A stretch of DNA of 64,000 nt from Arion vulgaris (taxonomy: Eukaryota; Mollusca; Gastropoda; Stylommatophora; Arionidae). Within the stretch, counting starts at the first letter, position 1, and each line of letters starts with the position of its first letter. The position numbers were made by a program, and so were the translations under genes. Of the stretch, positions 1 through 12,094 are shown piece after piece. Under the pieces are notes generated by a model. That model was not told where the DNA came from. It saw nothing but the letters and a program-made list of their open reading frames with translations, and searched no databases. The stretch lies in contig CM036759.1 in assembly GCA_020796225.1 (NCBI GenBank), positions 62,094,590 through 62,158,589 of the forward strand, read 5' to 3'.

Positions 1-289
1 TTCTTTCAATGAATAAGGGGTCTTCCTGTACGTTGTTAGGGGATCCCACATGAGAGAGAGAGAGAGAGTATGTTGTTCAGCCGTGTGTTACAGAAAAAAC
101 GCTTTAAAGACACTCTTAAAGTGTCTCTGAAATGCTTCGATATAGACAATACGTGCTGGGAATCCCTTGCAAGATCGCAAATGTGGCGCTGTAACAACAA
201 AAGAGGAACCCGAATAACTGAGAATCATCGTATTGTTGAGTCACAGAGAAACGAGCAGCGCGAAAAGACAGAGGACACAACACGCACAT
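1..289. other. No recognisable gene; short GA microsatellite
   Basis: Only a short run of GA dinucleotides (about 53-68) stands out. The open frame over 70-339 on the plus strand resembles nothing I recognise, and its 3' part runs into a dispersed repeat, so it is not called as a gene. Confidence 0.5.
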
Positions 290-665
290 GTCTAACCTTG
301 ATCATGTATGCCCCACCTGTGGTCGGGATTCTGTTCTAGGATTGGGCTCTACAGTCACCTCCGCACACACCAGAGAGGTGCAACAGTACACGTCTGAGAT
401 TGTTGTCATCATCGCTATGGATGGACGGCTATCACCAGGGCTCGAAGGGAGCAAATAATAGTCACACTGCAACCTACAAGGCATGTCATAAGGGGCGACT
501 GAGGTAAGCTAACCTAGTCAATAAAAAAGTATTGCAGAAATCGGATACGCTATCCTACTAGTAGGCGCACAACTGGCACAACGCACAATCGCTCTTAGGC
601 ACAGATCACATAGAAATCACAAAGAGTGGATACAGTGGTCGATATGGAGCATTCAAAGAAGAAGT
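290..665 (+). repeat. S1-type interspersed element (composite copy)
   Basis: The 290-417 part is repeated at 21086-21240 (shared text around ctaaccttgatcatgtatg and cacctccgcacacac). The 418-665 part is a copy of the S1 family seen at 11640-11885, 42690-42975 and 53215-53340: the core reads gagcaaa.aatagt, then ctacaaggcatgtcataag, later gcgcataactggcacaacg. It ends in a purine tail of GAA repeats like the one at about 42960-42970. Variable-length target duplications at other copies (see 42109-42357) point to SINE-like retroposition. No clear tRNA A/B boxes were identified in S1, so the promoter class is uncertain. Confidence 0.6.
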
Positions 666-949
666 ATGTTGTGACTTCACAGTACTTTTGTCGTATCTTG
701 TCTGATTTTAGACAGACGTGATGCGCTGTTTCTGTCAGAGCATTCACTTTTTTCTGCATGTCTTGTAGTCTGTGTGAGATCATCTGCAAAGTTCTGATCC
801 TCCAACTTTAATATAAGTGTCCACTGAATGCATTTACAGGACCTGGCATATGCTGTGCGTGTAACCCAATCGAGCAACAATAAGAAGAGGGGGATATACT
901 TTGAAAATGTATAGTCTACAACAGAATTCTTTACTTTTAAAACTATTCA

Positions 950-3900
950 ATGACAGAATGTGCTTGTTAGATCCCATGACATCAAACTACGCTGTGTATC
1001 CATGGACAATGACAGAATGTGCTTGTTAGATCTCATGACATCAAACTACACTGTGTATCCATGGACAATGACATAATGTGCTTGTTAGATCCCATGACAT
1101 CAAACTACGCTGTGTATCCATGGACAATGACAGAATGTGCTTGTTAGATCCCATGACATCAAACTACGCTGTGTATCCATGGACAATGACAGAATGTGCT
1201 TGTTAGATCTCATGACATCAAACTACGCTGTGTATCCATGGACAATGACAGAATGTACTTGTTAGATCCCATGACATCAAACTACACTGTGGATCCATGG
1301 ACAATGACAGAATGTGCTTGTTAGATCCCATGACATCAAACTACACTGTGAATCCATGGACAATGACAGAATGTGCTTGTTAGATCCCATGACATCAAAC
1401 TATGCTGTGGATCCATGGACAATGACAGAATGTGCTTGTTAGATCTCATGACATCAAACTACACTGTGGATCCATGGACAATGACAGAATGTGCTTGTTA
1501 GATCTCATGACATCAAACTACGCTGTGTATCCATGGACAATGACAGAATGTGCTTGTTAGATCTCATGACATCAAACTACGCTGTGGATCCATGGACAAT
1601 GACAGAATGTGCTTGTTAGATCCCATGACATCAAACTACGCTGTGGATCCATGGACAATGACAGAATGTGCTTGTTAGATCCCATGACATCAAACTACAC
1701 TGTGTATCCATGGACAATGACAGAATGTGCTTGTTAGATCCCATGACATCAAACTACACTGTGTATCCATGGACAATGACAGAATGTGCTTGTTAGATCC
1801 CATGACATCAAACTACACTGTGTATCCATGGACAATGACATAATGTGCTTGTTAGATCCCATGACATCAAACTACGCTGTGGATCCATGGACAATGACAG
1901 AATGTGCTTGTTAGATCTCATGACATCAAACTACGCTGTGTATCCATGGACAATGACAGAATGTGCTTGTTAGATCCCATGACATCAAACTACACTGTGG
2001 ATCCATGGACAATGACATAATGTGCTTGTTAGATCCCATGACATCAAACTACACTGTGTATCCATGGACAATGACAGAATGTGCTTGTTAGATCTCATGA
2101 CATCAAACTACGCTGTGGATCCATGGACAATGACAGAATGTGCTTGTTAGATCCCATGACATCAAACTACACTGTGTATCCATGGACAATGACAGAATGT
2201 GCTTGTTACATCCCATGACATCAAACTACGCTGTGGATCCATGGACAATGACAGAATGTGCTTGTTAGATCTCATGACATCAAACTACGCTGTGGATCCA
2301 TGGACAATGACAGAATGTGCTTGTTAGATCCCATGACATCAAACTACGCTGTGTATCCATGGACAATGACAGAATGTGCTTGTTAGATCCCATGACATCA
2401 AACTACGCTGTGTATCCATGGACAATGACAGAATGTGCTTGTTAGATCCCATGACATCAAACTACGCTGTGGATCCATGGACAATGACAGAATGTGCTTG
2501 TTAGATCCCATGACATCAAACTAAGCTGTGTATCCATGGACAATGACATAATGTGCTTGTTAGATCCCATGACATCAAACTACGCTGTGTATCCATGGAC
2601 AATGACAGAATGTGCTTGTTAGATCCCATGACATCAAACTACGCTGTGTATCCATGGACAATGACATAATGTGCTTGTTAGATCCCATGACATCAAACTA
2701 CGCTGTGGATAGATGGACAATGACATAATGTTCTTGTTAGATCCCATGACATCAAACTACGCTGTGTATCCATGGACAATGACAGAATGTGCTTGTTAGA
2801 TCCCATGACATCAAACTACGCTGTGTATCCATGGACAATGACAGAATGTGCTTGTTAGATCTCATGACATCAAACTACACTGTGTATCCATGGACAATGA
2901 CAGAATGTGCTTGTTAGATCCCATGACATCAAACTACGCTGTGTATCCATGGACAATGACAGAATGTGCTTGTTAGATCTCATGACATCAAACTACGCTG
3001 TGTATCCATGGACAATGACAGAATGTGCTTGTTAGATCTCATGACATCAAACTACGCTGTGTATCCATGGACAATGACAGAATGTGCTTGTTAGATCCCA
3101 TGACATCAAACTACGCTGTGTATCCATGGACAATGACAGAATGTGCTTGTTAGATCTCATGACATCAAACTACGCTGTGTATCCATGGACAATGACAGAA
3201 TGTGCTTGTTAGATCCCATGACATCAAACTACGCTGTGTATCCATGGACAATGACATAATGTGCTTGTTAGATCCCATGACATCAAACTACGCTGTGTAT
3301 CCATGGACAATGACATAATGTGCTTGTTAGATCCCATGACATCAAACTACGCTGTGGATAGATGGACAATGACAGAATGTGCTTGTTAGATCCCATGACA
3401 TCAAACTACACTGTGTATCCATGGACAATGACAGAATGTGCTTGTTAGATCTCATGACATCAAACTACACTGTGTATCCATGGACAATGACAGAATGTGC
3501 TTGTTAGATCCCATGACATCAAACTACGCTGTGGATAGATGGACAATGACAGAATGTTCTTGTTAGATCCCATGACATCAAACTACACTGTGTATCCATG
3601 GACAATGACAGAATGTGCTTGTTAGATCCCATGACATCAAACTACGCTGTGTATCCATGGACAATGACAGAATTTGCTTGTTAGATCTCATGACATCAAA
3701 CTACGCTGTGGATCCATGGACAATGACAGAATGTGCTTGTTAGATCCCATGACATCAAACTACGCTGTGTATCCATGGACAATGACAGAATGTGCTTGTT
3801 AGATCCCATGACATCAAACTACGCTGTGTATCCATGGACAATGACAGAATGTGCTTGTTAGATCCCATGACATCAAACTACGCTGTGTATCCATGGACAA

Positions 3901-6728
3901 TGACAGAATGTGCTTGTTAGATCCCATGACATCAAACTACGCTGTGTATCCATGGACAATGACATAATGTGCTTGTTAGATCCCATGACATCAAACTACG
4001 CTGTGGATAGATGGACAATGACATAATGTGCTTGTTAGATCCCATGACATCAAACTACACTGTGTATCCATGGACAATGACAGAATGTGCTTGTTAGATC
4101 CCATGACATCAAACTACACTGTGTATCCATGGACAATGACAGAATGTGCTTGTTAGATCCCATGACATCAAACTACACTGTGTATCCATGGACAATGACA
4201 GAATGTGCTTGTTAGATCCCATGACATCAAACTACGCTGTGTATCCATGGACAATGACAGAATGTGCTTGTTAGATCTCATGACATCAAACTACACTGTG
4301 TATCCATGGACAATGACAGAATGTGCTTGTTAGATCCCATGACATCAAACTACGCTGTGGATAGATGGACAATGACAGAATGTTCTTGTTAGATCCCATG
4401 ACATCAAACTACACTGTGTATCCATGGACAATGACAGAATGTGCTTGTTAGATCCCATGACATCAAACTACGCTGTGTATCCATGGACAATGACAGAATT
4501 TGCTTGTTAGATCTCATGACATCAAACTACGCTGTGGATCCATGGACAATGACAGAATGTGCTTGTTAGATCCCATGACATCAAACTACGCTGTGTATCC
4601 ATGGACAATGACAGAATGTGCTTGTTAGATCCCATGACATCAAACTACGCTGTGTATCCATGGACAATGACAGAATGTGCTTGTTAGATCCCATGACATC
4701 AAACTACGCTGTGTATCCATGGACAATGACAGAATGTGCTTGTTAGATCCCATGACATCAAACTACGCTGTGTATCCATGGACAATGACATAATGTGCTT
4801 GTTAGATCCCATGACATCAAACTACACTGTGTATCCATGGACAATGACAGAATGTGCTTGTTAGATCCCATGACATCAAACTACGCTGTGGATCCATGGA
4901 CAATGACAGAATGTGCTTGTTAGATCCCATGACATCAAACTACACTGTGTATCCATGGACAATGACAGAATATGCTTGTTAGATCCCATGACATCAAACT
5001 ACGCTGTGTATCCATGGACAATGACATAATGTGCTTGTTAGATCCCATGACATCAAACTACGCTGTGTATCCATGGACAATGACAGAATGTGCTTGTTAG
5101 ATCCCATGACATCAAACTACGCTGTGGATAGATGGACAATGACAGAATGTGCTTGTTAGATCCCATGACATCAAACTACGCTGTGGATAGATGGACAATG
5201 ACATAATGTGCTTGTTAGATCCCATGACATCAAACTACGCTGTGGATAGATGGACAATGACAGAATGTTCTTGTTAGATCCCATGACATCAAACTACGCT
5301 GTGTATCCATGGACAATGACAGAATGTGCTTGTTAGATCCCATGACATCAAACTATGCTGTGTATCCATGGACAATGACATAATGTGCTTGTTAGATCTC
5401 ATGACATCAAACTACACTGTGTATCCATGGACAATGACATAATGTGCTTGTTAGATCCCATGACATCAAACTACGCTGTGTATCCATGGACAATGACATA
5501 ATGTGCTTGTTAGATCCCATGACATCAAACTACGCTGTGTATCCATGGACAATGACATAATGTGCTTGTTAGATCCCATGACATCAAACTACACTGTGTA
5601 TCCATGGACAATGACAGAATGTGCTTGTTAGATCCCATGACACCAAACTACGCTGTGGATCCATGGACAATGACAGAATGTGCTTGTTAGATCTCATGAC
5701 ATCAAACTACACTGTGTATCCATGGACAATGACAGAATGTGCTTGTTAGATCCCATGACATCAAACTACGCTGTGTATTCATGGACAATGACAGAATGTG
5801 CTTGTTAGATCCCATGACATCAAACTACACTGTGTATCCATGGACAATGACAGAATGTGCTTGTTAGATCCCATGACATCAAACTACGCTGTGTATCCAT
5901 GGACAATGACAGAATGTGCTTGTTAGATCCCATGACATCAAACTACACTGTGTATCCATGGACAATGACAGAATGTGCTTGTTAGATCCCATGACATCAA
6001 ACTATGCTGTGTATCCATGGACAATGACATAATGTGCTTGTTAGATCTCATGACATCAAACTACACTGTGTATCCATGGACAATGACATAATGTGCTTGT
6101 TAGATCCCATGACATCAAACTACGCTGTGTATCCATGGACAATGACATAATGTGCTTGTTAGATCCCATGACATCAAACTACGCTGTGTATCCATGGACA
6201 ATGACATAATGTGCTTGTTAGATCCCATGACATCAAACTACACTGTGTATCCATGGACAATGACAGAATGTGCTTGTTAGATCCCATGACACCAAACTAC
6301 GCTGTGGATCCATGGACAATGACAGAATGTGCTTGTTAGATCTCATGACATCAAACTACACTGTGTATCCATGGACAATGACAGAATGTGCTTGTTAGAT
6401 CCCATGACATCAAACTACGCTGTGTATTCATGGACAATGACAGAATGTGCTTGTTAGATCCCATGACATCAAACTACACTGTGTATCCATGGACAATGAC
6501 AGAATGTGCTTGTTAGATCCCATGACATCAAACTACGCTGTGTATCCATGGACAATGACAGAATGTGCTTGTTAGATCCCATGACATCAAACTACGCTGT
6601 GTATCCATGGACAATGACAGAATGTTCTTGTTAGATCCCATGACATCAAACTACGCTGTGTATCCATGGACAATGACAGAATGTGCTTGTTAGATCCCAT
6701 GACATCAAACTACGCTGTGGATCCATGG
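950..6728. repeat. 59-bp minisatellite, about 98 units
   Basis: The period is exactly 59 bp over about 5.8 kb with only point variants (ccc/ctc in gatcccatg, tacgctg/tacactg, gtgtatcc/gtggatcc, and a gatagatgg variant). The last unit (about 6690-6728) runs without a break into a retrotransposon RNase H fragment at 6704-6865. The unit itself aligns with the RNase H coding segment at 13125-13190, which shares cttgttatgtcccatgacat-type text and the tggatcc.tggaca stretch. The array therefore looks like an amplified slice of retrotransposon coding sequence. Blocks of units are themselves duplicated (826-bp and 649-bp higher-order periods). No frame stays open across the array, since 59 is not a multiple of three. 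Confidence 0.97.
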
Positions 6729-6865
6729 ATATTCAAATACACCCAGAAAAGATAAAGCAGATAGGCTAGCTAAGAAATAGTCAACACAAGAACAACCAAT
6801 CACAGCAACAACTTTCCATACAGCAAAGCAAATCCTAACGACAAGAAATAAAGAAATTTTACTGA
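6704..6865 (+). pseudogene. Retrotransposon RNase H fragment flanking the 59-bp array
   Basis: From about 6725 the sequence continues as attcaaatacacccagaaaa and then through the equivalents of KADRLAK, matching the better copy at 13137-13310 nearly base for base. It is the unamplified remainder of the element from which the 59-bp unit appears to derive. A stop follows the ADRLAK segment in both copies. The match with 13070-13700 ends near 6863, where a different retrotransposon fragment starts. Confidence 0.8.
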
Positions 6866-7087
6866 ACAGATGAGAAGCCCGACCGGAGGCATTGCAAGAC
6901 GGGCACTGTTTTGGAACCCGCAAGGAAAGAGAGTAGAGGAAGGCCTAGACAGACCTGGAGGCTGTTATTAAAAGGATAGGTGAAACATGGACAGAATTGG
7001 AAAGGATGGCAGAAGACAGAAAGAGCTGAAAAAAAGTTTGTTGAAGACCTGTGCTCCGTTGGGAGTTGAAAGGTGGAGAAGCTTCTC
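6866..7087 (+). pseudogene. LINE-B C-terminal fragment
   Basis: The plus strand encodes, with frameshifts, ALFWNPQGKR, then a QTWR-like stretch, then TELERMAEDRK and KKFVEDLCSVG. This is the usual C-terminal signature of a large group of metazoan non-LTR retrotransposon reverse transcriptases (GRP.TWRR...W..a..DR..W...V..LC). The related fragment at 35690-35965 has the same order. Frameshifts and stops make it non-functional. Confidence 0.7.
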
Positions 7088-7127
7088 ATGTCATAAAGTC
7101 AGATTTTGTAAAGTAAACAAACAGTTA

Positions 7128-7198
7128 AAAGTCTCAAATACAAAACCATGACAGTGGACAACAACATGGTAACAGTACGATGACAAAAGAAGAAGCAC
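7128..7198 (+). mobile_element. LINE-A 71-bp 5'-truncated stub with 13-bp TSD
   Basis: The stub ends in the LINE-A 3' terminus (catgacagtgg...ggtaacagta.gatgacaaaa then agaagaag), matching the ends at 16990-17046 and the complements at 17876, 23580 and 60840. It is flanked by the direct repeat aaacaaacagtta at 7115-7127 and 7199-7211. An insertion this short with a clean duplication is what extreme 5' truncation in target-primed reverse transcription produces. Confidence 0.75.
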
Positions 7199-7317
7199 AA
7201 ACAAACAGTTATGTCAAAACTACATACCAAAACTCCCCATCATCTCTCTGTATGAGGCCAAGACTCGCTCTGTCACTTGGAGACACTCCCTGCCACTCTG
7301 GTGACCTGGTCACAAGC

Positions 7318-7505
7318 ACAGTTTAGTAACATTTTAACACAAGTATGCAACAGTTTAACACGGGTGCATAACAGTTTAACACAGGTATGTAACAGTTTAA
7401 CACAGGTATGCAACAGTTTAACACAGGTACATAACAGTTTAACACAGGTACATAACAGTTCAACACAGGTACACAACAGTTTAACACAAGTATGTCAACA
7501 GTTAA
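7318..7505. repeat. 21-bp minisatellite
   Basis: About eight units of aacagtttaacacaggtatgc-type sequence. Because 21 is a multiple of three, frames stay open on both strands through it (NSLTQVC and CVKLLCT repeats), but nothing else supports coding. Confidence 0.9.
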
Positions 7506-7529
7506 GACATGTATTTTTATGTTCTTCTA

Positions 7530-7720
7530 GTACCGGTATACGTTACATAGAACCTACAAGCAATGTCTCCATACCGCTCTATCTTGGGCAACTTGTTCAA
7601 TCTCCTCTATGGAATTGAGTCCAATATTTCTCGCTTCTCTCAATAAAGTTCATTTCTGGGTTTCTAGGCATCCTTTCTTTCTTGAACCGTTGCCTTCCAC
7701 TTCAATGCATTAGTTGTGAT
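7530..7720 (-). pseudogene. LINE-C C-terminal fragment
   Basis: The minus strand encodes SIEEIEQVAQDRAVWRH close to its 3' end, a typical C-terminal block of non-LTR retrotransposon proteins. Related copies lie at 51098-51260 and 60594-60834; all three share gttatacgttacatag-type sequence and a ggcaact.gttcaatct segment on the plus strand. Upstream frames are broken. Confidence 0.65.
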
Positions 7721-7922
7721 AATTTCTTCTCAGAGTGTGCACAACATATCCCCATCTTCTCTTTCTTCTAGCAGATTAAACACAGATATAAAGACAACAA
7801 AACCCAAATAATATTGTCATGTTGTCTTTTAAAACAACTTTACGAAAGATATGTGACATATGTCTGCATGTATGTAGAGTTCTACATGTTGATATACTGA
7901 TCCAGTTCATATTTACAGCAGT

Positions 7923-8038
7923 GTGTTACTGTGTGGGATCAGAAAGGGAATAAGTGTAGCCACAAAGCTGAAAGTTTACAGGGACATAGTGCTAACCATA
8001 CTGCTGTACGCCAGTGAGATGTGGGCAGTGTATAGCAT
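7923..8038 (+). pseudogene. LINE-D reverse transcriptase fragment, 5' half (interrupted)
   Basis: The plus strand encodes KGISVATKLKVYRDIVL and then LLYASEMWAVYS. This is the thumb/connection region that follows the palm in many non-LTR reverse transcriptases (K..vy..iv...LLYg.E.W). The frame is cut at 8038 by the RTE insertion and resumes at 10868 with TARKLTPFNTSCLRRLLKI, exactly the next conserved block. Confidence 0.85.
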
Positions 8039-10854
8039 TACTTACTTACTTAATCCGTCATGCCTAGTGACACATGGGGCTTCAGAAAGGACTTTCCATG
8101 CTCTCCTGTCCCGTGCAACCTTCAGCGCAGAGCCCCATGTCAGAGATGCGGTGTCCAGTTCCTCTTCCATCATGCGCCTCCATGTTGTCCATGGTCTGCC
8201 TTTCTTTCTCTTTCCTTCTGGTGTCCAAGTGAGGGCTACCCTTGCAGGCATTTCTTGTCTCATTCTCATAACATGTCCGAGCCATTTCCATCTTCTCTTT
8301 TGAGTATGTCATTCATTGCCTCTTGTCTTGTATCTTGGAGTAGTTGGTTATTGGATATTTTTACTGGCCAAAAGATTCCAAAGATTCTGCGAAGACAAGA
8401 GTGGTGGAAAACTGACAGCCTGCTAGTATCTCCTTTGGTCATCCTCCAACATTCCGATCCGTAGAGCAAAACTGGCAAAACAATGCTTTTATAGAGTTTA
8501 AGCTTTGTGGTCCTATTGTAGATTTTGGTCTTCCATACTGGTTTCATTCTGGCAAAAGCGGTTCTGGCCTTACTTAGACGTGATTTTATATCTTCCTCTG
8601 TGCCACCATTTAGTGTCAGTATCGCTACTAAGATATGTAAACTGCTCAACCCTTTCCAGTGTTTCATTTTCTAACATTACTGGTTGTTGGATTTCACTGT
8701 TTGTCATAATTTTTGTTTTTCCTGTGTTTGTTTTGAGGCCTACTGTCTTTGCCGTGCTGTGAAGTATTGTACTTTTCTCTTGTATATGTTCATATTTGTG
8801 TGACACCAGGGCTATATCATCTGCAAAGTCCAGATCCTCAAGCATATCGAAAGGGGTCCATCTTATTCCTCTTGGTGCTTGTTGATTTATGGCATTTTTA
8901 GCACCCAGTCAATTGTAATACTAAACAAAAGAGAGGACATTACGAATCCCTGTCTTACACCAGATTTTACTGGAAATGTTTTGTTGGAATTCTTTAGGTT
9001 GCAGGAGAAATCTTTATAGAAGAGGGCTATGATGTTAAAAGCTTCATGGTACGCCGTATTGTCTTAGTATCTTCCATAGGCTGTCTCTGTGGACGCTGTC
9101 GAATGCCTTTTCAAAATCTATGAAGTTGATGTATATAGTCCTTTGCCACTCGCTACATTGTTCTAAAATGTTACGCAGGGTAAATATATGTTCATTTGTT
9201 CCTCTTCCTTTCCTAAATCCTGCTTGCTCCATTCGTAGACACTTATCTATTGCTTCTTGTATTCGCATTATGATAATTTTGCAGAATATCTTACTTGGGA
9301 TTGAAAGCAACGTGATTCCTCTCCAGTTATTGCAATCTGTTAGATCTCCTTTCTTGGGGATTTTCACTACAGTACCCTTAGTCCAATCCTTAGGCAATTC
9401 TTCTTTCTCCCAGATATCTGCAAACAGTGGCTCTAATATGTTTGCAGCTAAGATGGGATCGATCTTGAAAAGCTCTGCTGTCATTTCATCATTTCCGGTG
9501 CTTTGTTGTTTCTCAGGGATCCAATAGCTTTTACTATTTCTTGCTTTTCTGGCAATTTGAGGTTGATATCAATATCCTTTGCGGCCGGTGGAATATCCGG
9601 TGGATGTTCAGGATCAGGTCTGTTTAGCACATCTTCAAAGTGGGATGTCCATCTCATATCCTGCTCCTGCTCTGTTGTCAACAGTTGTCCTAGACTGTTT
9701 CTGACTGGCATGTTATGGTTGTGTCTTTACCTCCGCATAATTGTTTGGTAATCTTGTACAGTGTGTGCAGATCATGTACTTTAGCAGCCTTTTCTGCTAT
9801 TTCTGCTGTCTTTTCCATAAATTTTCTCTTGTCTGTTCTAGCACTTCTTTTTACCATTTTGTTTATTTCTGTATATTCTTTTCTTGCCTTATCTTTTGAC
9901 GTTCTGATCTAATGCTATTGATGAGATTTTTTTCTCCTTTCGCTTTTGGATGTATTCTAAGGTCTGGCCACTTATCCACTCTTTATGTTGTCCTTTACTG
10001 GTTCCCAGTATACTACTGCCAACTATTTTATATGTGCCTTTGATCGCATTCCATTTTCTTGGATATTTTCAGTTGGTGTTGTGTCTGACTGCTCTGACAG
10101 GATTTGAAATCTGTTCTTTAGTTCCACTATATATTTTGTAGCAATCTCTATCTTTTAATAGGTTAACATTAAAGTATTCTGTTCTTGTCTTGGCTTGTAT
10201 ATATGTTTTCTTGAGTTTGAGCCTGATCATGGCAACGACAAGGTGGTGGTCGCTGCCCACGTCAGCTCCTCTTTTCACCTTTACATCAAGTAATGTCTTT
10301 CGCCATTTACTGTTGATCATAAAGTGGTCTATCTGGTTTTCATCTCTTCCATTTGGGGATATCCATGTGTACTTGTGTATGGTCCTGTGTGGAAACAATG
10401 TTCCTCCTATGATCAGTCTGTTTTCTAGACAAAAATTGCTCAACATTTCTCCATTTTCATTTGCAGTGCCACATCCCTCTTTCCCCATTATTGCTTCTCT
10501 GTGTCTGTTATTGTTGCCAACTTTTGCGTTTAGGTCTCCCATTATGCACAAAACGTCCTGAGCTGAACCTTGTCCACTATTTCCTGTAACCTTCTATAAA
10601 ATGTGTTTTTGTCCTCTTCTTCGTTAGTGGGTGCATAGCATTGAATGATAGTTAGCTTTCCTTGTTTCCCATTAAATCGGCTTTCAACAATCTTTCATTA
10701 ATCGGGTGCCACTCTAAGAGATGTTTATTCAATCCTTTCCTTATTATTAGTGCAACTCCTGCTGAATGATTCCAGTCGTCTCTTCCTGAGTACAAGATGG
10801 TTTCCCTTGTTCTAGTTGTCGTCTGTCCAAAGCCTGTCCATCTACTTTCGCTGA
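8039..10854 (-). mobile_element. RTE-type non-LTR retrotransposon, 5'-truncated and broken, with 13-bp TSD
   Basis: On the minus strand from 10854 down, in family order: the rear part of an AP endonuclease domain (SRWTGFGQ near the start, MGDLNAKVG about 10530, then NQIDHFMI and GSDHHLVVA); then a reverse transcriptase (KGTVVKIPKKGD, QAGFRKGRGTNEHI, FIDFEKAFDSVHR at 9044-9484, FADDIALVS about 8820); then YGSECWRMTKGD and a C-terminal block ending WKVLSEAPCV.RH. At least five frame changes separate the pieces, so no full protein can be made. The 3' end is a short AAGT repeat at about 8039-8052, as expected for RTE elements, which end in short tandem repeats rather than poly(A). The repeat cagtgtatagcat flanks it at 8026-8038 and 10855-10867. 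It landed inside LINE-D. Confidence 0.92.
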
Positions 10855-10867
10855 CAGTGTATAGCAT

Positions 10868-11040
10868 ACACTGCAAGAAAGCTTACCCCCTTCAACACAA
10901 GCTGTCTACGCAGACTACTTAAAATAAAATGGCAAGACAAAATTAGATACCAAAGTCCTCATAAGATCCAAGTGTCAACACCCTGTTGCAGAAGGCTCGT
11001 GAGATGGGCCGGTCATGTTGAGATCTGCTGAGCGTATTGC
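10868..11040 (+). pseudogene. LINE-D reverse transcriptase fragment, 3' half
   Basis: Continues the frame interrupted at 8038: TARKLTPFNTSCLRRLLKI, KWQDKIRYQSP, then after decay VRWAGHV. The order LNxFHxxCLRxLL / W.DKI / LRWAGHV is standard after the thumb of this retrotransposon group. Stops appear right after RWAGHV. Confidence 0.85.
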
Positions 11041-11216
11041 ACAAAGTATTGAAATCTGTTGAAGAATTGAGCGTCTGAAGCTTAAGTGGTAGTGAGCTCG
11101 ATCACAACCCAAGCGTACCTGGTTCAAACTTTGTGACGAGTAAGTTTGGAAGCAAATGAGTTCCCTTGGAGTTTTACGAATGGTAAAAATAGAACTCACT
11201 GTTCAGAAAGTAATGT

Positions 11217-11327
11217 CAAACTACTGAACGTATATATGCGGTGCCTAGAAAATCAAACTACTGAACGTATATATGCGGTGCCTAGAAAATCAAACTACTG
11301 AACGTACATATGCGGTGCCTAGAAAAT
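11217..11327. repeat. 37-bp repeat, three units
   Basis: Three near-identical units starting caaactactgaacg at 11217, 11254 and 11291. The third differs at one position (gtacat for gtatat). Confidence 0.95.
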
Positions 11328-11338
11328 CGACAACTCGT

Positions 11339-11539
11339 TCACTGTGGTGAATGGCTAAGTCCTATAAAGGATATTCCATGATTTTCATTTTCAAAATTGA
11401 ACTCTGTAGCTTGTTCCTCTGTTGCTGATATGATTGCTTGATCATTGGCAAAATGAAAGCCATTTAAGAGTTCCCCAAGGTTGTTCCTTTCACTGGTGTT
11501 AACTATTTTATAGATTTGATCGATATATTTGATGAACAA
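11339..11539 (-). pseudogene. Reverse transcriptase palm fragment with altered catalytic motif
   Basis: The minus strand encodes LLNGFHFANDQAIISATEEQ. The layout (hydrophobic, FADD, Q, hydrophobic, then a polar helix) is that of reverse transcriptase motif C, but the first catalytic Asp of FADD reads Asn. No neighbouring domain was found within the frame. The family is uncertain; it may be a short relic. Confidence 0.45.
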
Positions 11540-11639
11540 CAGTGGCAGATGGGTTAATGATCAGATTTAATGAACATAAAACTCCATTGTATAGTATCAC
11601 ATCTGTTGAGTTATACTGTAGTATGGTGTCTTTTTCTTC

Positions 11640-11885
11640 AAACGCTCCTTATTGACCACTCTTTGTGATGTGTATATGATCTAAGCCTAAGAGCGATTGT
11701 AAGTTGCGTCAGTTATGCGCCTATTGGTAGGCCAGCACACCCAATTTCTGGGACGCTTTATTTACTAGGTAGCTTTCCTGTGCTCCTACCACAGTTGCCT
11801 CTTACTACATGCTTTGTAGGTTGCAGTGTTACTATTCTTTGCTCTCTTGTGAGCCCGCAACACACGGGCAGTAGTATGATGTTTG
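11640..11885 (-). repeat. S1 interspersed element
   Basis: Reverse-oriented S1 copy: on the plus strand it runs from gaccactctttgtgatgtgt through ctaagagcgattgt, gttatgcgcctattgg and ctttgtaggttgcagtgtta to gagcccgcaacacacgggc. The same order, inverted, is seen at 418-665 and 42690-42975. Confidence 0.75.
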
Positions 11886-12094
11886 ATTTGATTGCTTAAA
11901 GGGGAGGTCACTAGAACCGATTCATCCCAAACTAACTATAACTGAAAAATGAAAATATCATTACGATCATGAAAATATATAACACAGTCCATCTTACCGT
12001 TCACTCCATCTGCCCCGCCACTCTTTGCTATCACCGTGTGGATTACGGACCCTGATCAAAGTTACAGTTTGCTGACCCATCAGTATCTATAACA

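Noticed and set aside
950..6728. CRISPR array
   Set aside because: Units are contiguous without variable spacers, and the context is eukaryotic.
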